From positions 1 to 18,976 of the forward strand of contig DASZOV010000047.1 of the NCBI GenBank assembly GCA_035550595.1: a DNA stretch of 18,976 nt, written 5' to 3'. Under the pieces are notes generated by a model. That model saw nothing but the letters and a program-made list of their open reading frames with translations, searched no databases and was not told the DNA's origin. This document shows, piece by piece, positions 13,274-18,976 of the stretch. The translations under genes and the position numbers were made by a program. How positions within the stretch are numbered: position 1 is the first letter of the stretch; each line of letters begins with the position of its first letter. Origin of the DNA: CALFMR01 sp035550595. Its GTDB lineage: Bacteria; Acidobacteriota; Vicinamibacteria; Vicinamibacterales; SCN-69-37.

Positions 13274-13969
13274 TCAGCGTCGGCTGCTGGCCGCGGCCGC
13301 CAGCCCGCGGAAGAGCTCAGCGAATTCTCCCGTGGACCAGAAATTCTCCGGGTGCCACTGGACGGCGACGCAGAACGTCGCGGACGGCCGCTCCAATCCT
13401 TCGACGATGCCGTCTGAGGCGACGGCCGACACGACGAATCCCGGTGCGACGTCCTTGACGGCCTGATGGTGGCGGCTGTTGACGGCGACGCGTCCGTCGG
13501 CGTCGAGGCGCGCCGCGAGCAGGCGCGCCGTGTGCGTGCCTGTCTGGATCGTGACGTCGTGCGCCTTCGCGGCTTCGGCTCGATCGCCTTTGTGCGAGAT
13601 CGGCGTCGCGATCTCGGACGGGATGTCCTGCACGAGCGTGCCGCCGGCCGCGACGTTCAGGGCCTGGATGCCGCGGCAGATGGCGAGGATCGGCACGTCG
13701 CGCTCGAGCGCGGCCTGGATGAGCGCGATCTCGTATTCGTCGCGCGCGGGATCGAGCTTGAGGTTGTCGTGTCGAATGGATTCGCCGTAGCGTCGCGGCT
13801 CGACGTCGGCGCCGCCGGTCAGGAGCAGGCCGTCACAGCGATCGAGGACGGCGGAGACGTCGTCGCGATCCGGCGCGATGACGAAGGGATCGACGTCCGC
13901 GCGAGTGAGCGCCTCCAGATAGTCGGGCTTCGGCCAGCCGACGCCGATGACGGGCTTGCTGCCGCTCAT
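13274..13969 (-). CDS. gamma-glutamyl-gamma-aminobutyrate hydrolase family protein (peptidase C26)
   Basis: The 231-residue protein has the class I glutamine-amidotransferase fold of the C26 family, which includes PuuD of putrescine breakdown. Seen are GLLLTGGADVEPRRYGE (47-63), the nucleophile elbow AICRGIQ with Cys98, the strand/loop NSRHHQAV (164-171), and the HPE element VQWHPENF with His206 and Glu208, completing the triad. No other putrescine genes are nearby, so the substrate is open; folate polyglutamate or other gamma-glutamyl amides are possible. ATG 13969 is chosen because GGAGG (13977-13981 on this strand) sits 7 nt upstream; a GTG at 13987 in frame would lie ahead of that site. 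It follows argS after a 19-nt gap and is probably the last gene of that minus-strand operon. Confidence 0.88.
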   Translation of the reverse strand: MSGSKPVIGVGWPKPDYLEALTRADVDPFVIAPDRDDVSAVLDRCDGLLLTGGADVEPRRYGESIRHDNLKLDPARDEYEIALIQAALERDVPILAICRGIQALNVAAGGTLVQDIPSEIATPISHKGDRAEAAKAHDVTIQTGTHTARLLAARLDADGRVAVNSRHHQAVKDVAPGFVVSAVASDGIVEGLERPSATFCVAVQWHPENFWSTGEFAELFRGLAAAASSRR

Positions 13970-13988
13970 CGCTCCGCCTCCGTCCACG

Positions 13989-15986
13989 TCACATGCGAGC
14001 CGGCACCTGACAGCCCATCAGATCGAGCGCACGTGCGATCTGCTGGCCGGCATAGAGGACGGCCGCAGCCCGCCACAACCGTGGTTCGTCGCGTTCTTCG
14101 CGCAGGATCTGCTGCTGGTGATAGAACGCGTTGAACGCCTGGGCAAGGCCGAACGCGTACTTGGCGACCAGCGACAGCTCGAGCGACCGGACGGCCGCGT
14201 CGACGACCTCGTCGAGCCGCGCGGCTTCGAGCACCAGGTTCCATAGCGCGTCGGCGTCCTCGCCCTGTTCGATCGGCGCGCGATCCAGCCGTGCGATCGC
14301 CGCGACGATGTCGGTGCGGCCGACGCCGTCGCGCTCGAGCAGCTTGGCGAGGATGTTGTTGGCACGGACGGCCGCGTACTGGATGTACGGTCCCGTCTCG
14401 CCCTCGAAACTCATCGCCTCGTCGATGTCGAACGCGATGACTTTGCCACGCGTAAATTTCACGAGGAAGTACCGCACGGCAGCCGTGGCGATGGCGATGG
14501 CTGTGCGTCGCCGATCCGCCGAATCCAGCTCCGCGTTGCGCGTCGAGACCTCGCGTTCCGCGCGTTCGATGAGTTGGTCGATGAGGTCGTCAGCCTTCAC
14601 GCCGAGGCCGCGCCGGCCCGACACCTCGACGAACGGCTTGTCGGTGTCGACCGCGGCTTCGTAGCCGAGCGCGCGCGCCGTCGCGTGCGACAGCGCGACC
14701 ATCTCGTACGAGAAGTGCGTCGACTGGTCCGCCTGATCGACGAAGCCGATCTGCCGCAGCGCCTGCTTCAGGAGCTGTTGCAGATACGCCTGTCGCGAGT
14801 CGATGACGTTGTAGACCGCGCCCGCGTGTCCGAATGCCGGGTGCGCGCCCGCCCCGGGCGTCGACGACGTGGCCCACAGCGCGCGGTCGCCCACGGTCTC
14901 GAAGACGCGATACTCGAAGTCGCGCGCGAGCAGGCCGAATTTCCAGAACTGATTCGCGATGTCCTTGCCGACGTAGGTCACCGTGCCGTTCGATCGCACG
15001 ATGACCTTCTCGCGCGCCTCGGCATCGTCTTCGCCGTCGGCGTCGTCGTTCGGTGCGGGCCCCGCGTCTTCGATCGGCATGACCCAGCATCCGGAAAGGC
15101 GTCCTTCGGTTCGGTAGAAGACCGCCTGTCGTGCTTTGAGCTGCTCGAACGCCGTCGCCCAGAACTGGAGCCGCAGGATGTCGCCTTCCCAGGTGAGCAG
15201 ATCGTACTCGACGTTCAGACGCGCCATCGTTCGGAGATGGCAGCGCACGATGCGATCCGCGATGACGGCCGCCAGCTCGGCGGCCTCGTTGCCGCCGTGC
15301 TCGATCGCGTGCAGCGTCCGCGCGCGCACGTCGAGCCGCGCCTTGTCACCCGCGTACCACTCGGTCACGCGTGCGTAGAGATCCCAACAGTAGTAGTCGA
15401 ACCGCACCGCCGGGTCGTCGGCGATGGCGCGGACGCCGGCCAGGTCGCGGCCTTCGATCTCCATGAAGCCGACGACGACGTCGGCGACCTGCACGCCGGT
15501 GTCGTCGATGTAGTTCTGCACCTCGACCGGCCGTCCCTGGAAACGGAGCAGCCGCACGAGCGTGTCGCCGAGCGCGGCGTTCCGCAGGTGGCCGATGTGC
15601 GCGGCCTTGTTCGGATTGATCGCCGTGTGCTCGACGATGACTTTCGTGCCCGCCGCGCCACCAGCGTCCGTTGATGACGCCAGCCACTGCTGCACGGCGG
15701 ACGCGCGGTCGAGAAAGAAATTGAGATAGCCGTTCGGCGCGGCATCGACGCGCGCGATGCCGTCGATTGGCCCGAGCGCCGCGGCGAGCTCCTGGGCGAT
15801 GACGCGCGGTGCCTTGCGCAGGCGACGAGCGAGCTCGAACGCGACCGGCACGGCGAGATCGCCGAGCGCGCGGTTCGGCGGCGTCTCGATGACGATGGCC
15901 GGTTGATCGGCCGGCGTCAGACCGAACGCGGTCTCGAGCCGGGAAGCGAGGACGGATCGGATACGAGTATGGACGGGCAGGATCAT
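13989..15986 (-). CDS. argS: arginine--tRNA ligase
   Basis: The 665-residue class I synthetase charges tRNA-Arg. The N-terminal tRNA D-loop-binding domain (Add-1, about 1-105) includes RALGDLAVPVAFELA. The catalytic core has an exact HIGH motif (130-133, in PNKAAHIGHLRN) and NYIDDTGVQVADV. The KMSKS equivalent is the weak VSGRRGLGVKADDLID, normal for ArgRS, which lack a canonical KMSKS. The C-terminal DALR anticodon-binding domain has the family element ALDLMGCQVPARM at its end. An acidic insertion of about 15 residues (PAPNDDADGEDDAEAREK) sits between the WVMPIED and TVTYVGKDIANQFWK segments. The ATG overlaps the mobA stop by 4 nt. The reading frame runs open upstream through mobA, but only as a shadow. 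Confidence 0.95.
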   Translation of the reverse strand: MILPVHTRIRSVLASRLETAFGLTPADQPAIVIETPPNRALGDLAVPVAFELARRLRKAPRVIAQELAAALGPIDGIARVDAAPNGYLNFFLDRASAVQQWLASSTDAGGAAGTKVIVEHTAINPNKAAHIGHLRNAALGDTLVRLLRFQGRPVEVQNYIDDTGVQVADVVVGFMEIEGRDLAGVRAIADDPAVRFDYYCWDLYARVTEWYAGDKARLDVRARTLHAIEHGGNEAAELAAVIADRIVRCHLRTMARLNVEYDLLTWEGDILRLQFWATAFEQLKARQAVFYRTEGRLSGCWVMPIEDAGPAPNDDADGEDDAEAREKVIVRSNGTVTYVGKDIANQFWKFGLLARDFEYRVFETVGDRALWATSSTPGAGAHPAFGHAGAVYNVIDSRQAYLQQLLKQALRQIGFVDQADQSTHFSYEMVALSHATARALGYEAAVDTDKPFVEVSGRRGLGVKADDLIDQLIERAEREVSTRNAELDSADRRRTAIAIATAAVRYFLVKFTRGKVIAFDIDEAMSFEGETGPYIQYAAVRANNILAKLLERDGVGRTDIVAAIARLDRAPIEQGEDADALWNLVLEAARLDEVVDAAVRSLELSLVAKYAFGLAQAFNAFYHQQQILREERDEPRLWRAAAVLYAGQQIARALDLMGCQVPARM

Positions 15987-16579
15987 GAAGCGCCGTATTG
16001 TACCTGCGCGTACTCGTCCGGTGTGTTGACGTTGGCGAGCAGCCGCTCGGGCGGACCGAACGCAGCGAGCGCGGGGCCGGCGAGTTCGGCCATGTCGAGG
16101 ACGCCGGCGAGGTCGCCGAGCTTGAGCCGGCCGGCATCGATCGCCGTCCGGATCGCCCGCTCGGACCGGCGCGTGTAGCAGGCGACGAGCGGCTCGACGC
16201 CGCGAGGCGATCGCACCCACGCGCCATCGTGGCCATCGGTCAGCTCGACGAGTCGCGCGAGCAGCGCGGGTTCGAGGAAGGGCAGATCGCACGCAACGAC
16301 AAGCACGCGCTCGGCCGGGCTCGCAGCGAGTGCCGTCTGCAGGCCGCCGATCGCGCCGAGATTCGGGATACGATCGCCGTGGACCGCGAGACCGAGGTCC
16401 GCGAACCGTTCGGCGTCTGGCGCGACGACGAAGACGTCGTCGGTGATGCGCCGCAGGGCGTCGAGCTGCCGGAGAATGATGGCGCGACCTTCCACCACGA
16501 GACGGGATTTGTCCCGGCCGCCGAAGCGGCGGGCGCGCCCTCCCGCGAGAATCGCGGCGGCCACCGGCAGCGCGCTCAC
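15983..16579 (-). CDS. mobA: molybdenum cofactor guanylyltransferase
   Basis: MobA transfers GMP from GTP to molybdopterin, giving the guanine dinucleotide form of the cofactor used by many molybdoenzymes. The 198-residue product has the nucleotidyltransferase signature LAGGRARRFGGRDKS (11-25), with the expected Gly-rich loop and Lys24, the NLGAIGGLQTAL segment (73-84), the metal-binding Asp98 in CDLPFL, and the family ending LLANVNTPDEY. Length is close to the usual 190-200. The start is taken as GTG 16579; a second GTG five codons later (before AAAILAGG) is possible. Neither has a strong Shine-Dalgarno. It overlaps argS by 4 nt. No molybdoenzyme or other cofactor gene is in the window. Its start codon is 9 bp from the divergent gene at 16589. 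Confidence 0.87.
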   Translation of the reverse strand: MSALPVAAAILAGGRARRFGGRDKSRLVVEGRAIILRQLDALRRITDDVFVVAPDAERFADLGLAVHGDRIPNLGAIGGLQTALAASPAERVLVVACDLPFLEPALLARLVELTDGHDGAWVRSPRGVEPLVACYTRRSERAIRTAIDAGRLKLGDLAGVLDMAELAGPALAAFGPPERLLANVNTPDEYAQVQYGAS

Positions 16580-16588
16580 GCGCCCATC

Positions 16589-17191
16589 ATGACAGAGGCG
16601 CGCGTCGGACGACTGCTCGCGGCGTGTCTCCATCAGGCCATTGCCGACGAACTGCCGCAGCGGCTGGATTTCTATGAAGAATGGCTCACGTCTGAAGGAC
16701 TGCGCGACGGCAACATCGGAGCGGGACCGATGACGGCGGTGCTCGGCTTCCTGCGCACCGAAGGCGGCGCCTACGATGCCGTCGTCGCGCACGCCGGCCG
16801 GCTGGCGGCCGACTGGACGGTGCAGTCGCTCGCGCCCATGCGCCGACGCGCTATCGGCTGGCTGCCGCGGCCGATGCGCACGCGTGCCGCGATCCGCGTC
16901 GCGACCGAGATCGTCTCGTTGATTTCGAGCGCGAGCCGGGCGTCCGCGCGTGTCCGCCGGCGCGCCGCCCAGATCGACGTGCAGGCGTCGCTCTTCTGCG
17001 CCGTGCGCGGCGCGGCCGCCACGCCCTTGTGCGGGTTCTACGTCGCGATGATCGTCGAGACCCTCCGTCAGTTCGGGATTGGCGCATTCGGGCGCGTCGT
17101 CCACTGCCACGCCGTTGGCGGCGGGGCGTGCGTCTTCACCCTTGATCTCGCCGGGACCGCGTCGGCGGCCGACCCGGCCATGGCGGCATGA
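16589..17191 (+). CDS. hypothetical protein with V4R/Bet3-like C-terminus
   Basis: The function of this 200-residue protein is not known to me. No signal peptide or membrane segment is seen. The C-terminal third, PLCGFYVAMIVETLRQFG (146-163) followed by CHAVGGGACVFTLDL (173-187), has the layout of V4R/TRAPP Bet3-like domains: a Cys/small-residue helix packing at 'aGfl.gll', then a C....G...C.F strand pair. The middle part, NIGAGPMTAVLGFL (42-55), would fit the start of that fold. Cysteines 148, 173 and 181 could bind metal or a small ligand, as in some V4R sensors; this is inference. Its stop overlaps the start of the exported TPR protein by 4 nt (ATGA), so the two are made together. ATG 16589 has no clear Shine-Dalgarno and lies 9 bp from the divergent mobA start. 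Confidence 0.72.
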   Translation: MTEARVGRLLAACLHQAIADELPQRLDFYEEWLTSEGLRDGNIGAGPMTAVLGFLRTEGGAYDAVVAHAGRLAADWTVQSLAPMRRRAIGWLPRPMRTRAAIRVATEIVSLISSASRASARVRRRAAQIDVQASLFCAVRGAAATPLCGFYVAMIVETLRQFGIGAFGRVVHCHAVGGGACVFTLDLAGTASAADPAMAA

Positions 17192-18855
17192 TGAGCGTCT
17201 GTTCGTTTGTGCGTCGTTCGTCGTTCCTGGCTCCGCTCGTCGTCGTGCTCGTCGCCGCGTGTCTGGGGCTTGCGGTCAGCGTGCCGGCGGCCGCCGATGA
17301 GACCGTGCCTGCGGCGCGCGTCCTCGTCATGCCGTTCTCGGCCGACGTCGACGCGCAGGCGCCCGGCGCCGCGGGCGCGGCGTTGTGGCTCGGAGAGGCC
17401 GCGGCGGTCCTGCTCACCGAAAATCTCTCGCACCTGGGCGTCGCGACCTTTTCGCGTGACGATCGCGTCGCGGCCTTTGCCCGGCTCCAGGTACCCATGT
17501 CGTCCGCGCTCACGCGCGCGACGATGATTCGCGTCGGCGAGATCATCGGGGCGTCCGACATCGTGTTCGGCCAGGTCCATCTCGACGATCAGTTGTCGGT
17601 GACGGTGCGGACGATCCGGCTCGCGTCGGCGCGCGAATCGCCGTCGGTCAAGGACGCGTCGCCGCTCGAAGACATCTTCGGGCTGTTCACGCGCGTGGCC
17701 ACCGAGGTCGGCGCGCCTCTGGCCAAGGCCGCCACGCCCACGGCCGAAGCCGCGCGGCTGCCGCTCGACGCGTTCGAGAGCTACGTCAAAGGCCTGGTCG
17801 CCGCCACGCCCGCGGCTCAGCAACGGTTCCTCGAAACCGCGTCGCGCCTCGCGCCGCGCGATCCCCGCATCCTCATGGCCCTCTGGTCGATGTACGCGTC
17901 GCAGGGATTGCACGAGAAGGCGCTCGCCGTGGCCAACGCCGTGCGGGCCGATTCGCCCGGCGCGCGCGATGCGCGCTATGCCGTGGGCCATTCGCTCATC
18001 GATCTCAAACGGTACGACGGCGCGTTCCAGGAGCTGAACGCGCTGTACGCGAAGTATCCGCTCGCCGCGATTTCGAACGCGATTGGCGTCGTGCAGCTCC
18101 GCCGCGACCCGCTGCCGGGCACGAATCCGGCGACGGCTTACTTCGGCCGGGCCGTGCGGGAGGCACCCGACAACACGCAGTATCTGTTCAATCTCGGCTA
18201 CGCGTACGCGCTCGCGCACAACGGCACCGAGGCGCTCAAGTGGCTGCGTCAGGCCGTCCGGTTCAACGCGGCCGACGGCGACGCGCACCTCGTGATGAGC
18301 GCGGTGCTGGCGACGACGGGACGTCAGACCGAGGCGCAGCGCGAGTTCGATCTCGCCCGCCAGCTCGGCACCACGACGGCATCGTCGGCGACGACGCTGC
18401 CGACCCGCGTGCCCACGGGCCTCGAGCGGTTGGATGAGAACCTCGCCATGGCCGACGTGCCGGAGATGAACGCGCGGATTGCCGCGCCGGCGCGGACCGA
18501 TCAGCTCGAGACGGCGGCATTCCACGTCGATCGCGCGCGCGATCTCATCGAAGCGCATCGCGACCGCGAAGCGACCGACGAGCTGCGGCGCGCCATCTAT
18601 CTCGCGCCGTACGAGGACGCCGCGCACCTGCTGCTCGGCGGCATCTATCAGCGGAGCGGACAGACGGCGCAGGCCATCGACGAATTTCGCGTGTCGTTGT
18701 GGTGCCGCGAAACCGCGCAGGCGCACGTCGCGCTCGGCGGCGCGCTGCTCGACACGGGCGATCGTGACGGCGCGCGTCGCGAAGCGTCGCGCGCGCTCGC
18801 GCTGGCGCCAGGCGCGCCCGAGGCTCAGGCGCTTTCCGCGCGAATCGACCGCTGA
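17188..18855 (+). CDS. exported TPR protein with FlgO/TolB-like N-terminal domain
   Basis: The 555-residue protein starts with a long signal sequence (hydrophobic core at about 12-31). It could be cut after the AAA at 35-37 or, since VAAC (22-25) fits a lipobox, be a lipoprotein. Residues 42-148 (ARVLVMPF, LWLGEAAAVLLTENL, IIGASDIVFGQVHL, LSVTVRTIRL) match the alpha/beta layout of FlgO/TolB-like domains often fused to TPRs. The rest is helical repeats: clear TPR units near 196-250, 335-395 (YLFNLGYAYALAHNGTEALK and the next repeat) and 490-550 (HLLLGGIYQRSGQTAQAIDE and the next repeat). Such proteins serve as periplasmic or envelope scaffolds; no enzyme motif is seen. ATG 17188 overlaps the previous stop (ATGA); ATG 17191 is an alternative. 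The next gene starts 26 nt after the stop. Confidence 0.85.
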   Translation: MMSVCSFVRRSSFLAPLVVVLVAACLGLAVSVPAAADETVPAARVLVMPFSADVDAQAPGAAGAALWLGEAAAVLLTENLSHLGVATFSRDDRVAAFARLQVPMSSALTRATMIRVGEIIGASDIVFGQVHLDDQLSVTVRTIRLASARESPSVKDASPLEDIFGLFTRVATEVGAPLAKAATPTAEAARLPLDAFESYVKGLVAATPAAQQRFLETASRLAPRDPRILMALWSMYASQGLHEKALAVANAVRADSPGARDARYAVGHSLIDLKRYDGAFQELNALYAKYPLAAISNAIGVVQLRRDPLPGTNPATAYFGRAVREAPDNTQYLFNLGYAYALAHNGTEALKWLRQAVRFNAADGDAHLVMSAVLATTGRQTEAQREFDLARQLGTTTASSATTLPTRVPTGLERLDENLAMADVPEMNARIAAPARTDQLETAAFHVDRARDLIEAHRDREATDELRRAIYLAPYEDAAHLLLGGIYQRSGQTAQAIDEFRVSLWCRETAQAHVALGGALLDTGDRDGARREASRALALAPGAPEAQALSARIDR

Positions 18856-18861
18856 GGGCCG

Positions 18862-18870
18862 TGCTAACAT
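18862..18870 (+). promoter_or_regulatory. extended -10 element before the last gene
   Basis: TGCTAACAT is an extended -10 match with TAACAT at 18865-18870, and closely resembles TGCTATCAT at 3261-3269. A start point near 18877 would leave only about 5 nt before the ATG at 18882, so the transcript would be almost leaderless. No -35 box is seen. Confidence 0.4.
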
Positions 18871-18881
18871 CGGGCAGTCGC

Positions 18882-18976
18882 ATGCCGGAACCGGGCGTTC
18901 GCGAGATTCAACTGACCGGGAAGCAACTCGTCTTCCTGTTCATGGCGTCCGTCGTCCTCGCGGTCGCCATCTTCCT
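18882..18976 (+). CDS. membrane-anchored protein, N-terminal fragment (possibly SPOR-domain)
   Basis: The frame opens at ATG 18882 and runs off the end of the window after 31 full codons. It reads MPEPGVREIQLTGKQ followed by a hydrophobic stretch LVFLFMASVVLAVAIF, that is, a short cytoplasmic tail and one membrane helix. The REIQL(T/S)GKQLVFLFM start is like that of acidobacterial SPOR-domain proteins, which bind denuded peptidoglycan at division sites, but the SPOR domain itself would be outside the window, so this is only a suggestion. No Shine-Dalgarno is present. Confidence 0.6.
   Translation, partial: MPEPGVREIQLTGKQLVFLFMASVVLAVAIF

Noticed and set aside
15998..16588. Upstream extension of the V4R-like gene through the plus-strand frame
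   Set aside because: It would run antisense through all of mobA and has no family features; the ATG at 16589 begins the helical N-terminus.
18886..18893. GGAACC in the last gene as another copy of the array
   Set aside because: A single hexamer within coding sequence, expected by chance in this composition.

Overview
The window is high-GC throughout and densely coded, and it reads as chromosomal housekeeping DNA. The best clue to the organism is the secreted VWA-domain protein at 3324-5378, which has the layout of the 'VWFA-related acidobacterial domain' family. The degenerate GGAACC-type intergenic array, the mostly weak Shine-Dalgarno sites and the nadC-birA-unknown-RlmD-like gene order also fit an acidobacterium, probably near Vicinamibacteria. 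This placement is inferred from protein recognition only; there is no rRNA in the window.

Layout. (1) 1-3194, plus strand: a sigma70-like promoter and structured leader, then rpsA (ribosomal protein S1, six S1 domains), a 373-bp transcribed spacer packed with GGTTCC/GGAACC repeats, an IHF/HU-family DNA-bending protein and a HIT-family nucleotide hydrolase/transferase. The rpsA-IHF order matches rpsA-ihfB in proteobacteria. (2) 3195-5378: the secreted VWA protein behind its own extended -10 element. (3) 5379-6668: a 411-bp non-coding stretch with a strong hairpin and a candidate promoter, then a response regulator with an unusual receiver domain. (4) 6763-13161, plus strand: a tight run of overlapping genes: an archaeal-type valS, nadC, birA, an unrecognised helical protein, and an RlmD/TrmA-type RNA uracil methyltransferase that lacks the usual iron-sulfur cysteines. 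(5) 13162-13273: a convergent spacer made of palindromes, including a copy resembling a widespread GTAGGGGCGGGC-type element. (6) 13274-16579, minus strand: mobA-argS-class I glutamine-amidotransferase-like hydrolase (peptidase C26), with a 4-nt overlap and then a 19-nt gap. (7) 16589-18976, plus strand: a V4R/Bet3-like protein, overlapping by 4 nt an exported TPR protein with a FlgO/TolB-like N-terminal domain, then the start of a membrane-anchored protein that runs off the window.

Most genes serve translation (S1, ValRS, ArgRS, rRNA/tRNA methylation), cofactor supply (NAD from quinolinate, biotinylation, molybdenum cofactor) and nucleoid architecture. I found no mobile element, CRISPR array, tRNA or rRNA, and no convincing evidence of a wholly new defence or mobile system. 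The points most worth a second look are the repeat array that abuts the IHF start codon, the unknown protein between birA and the RNA methyltransferase, the loss of Fe-S ligands in that methyltransferase, and the V4R-like/TPR gene pair.
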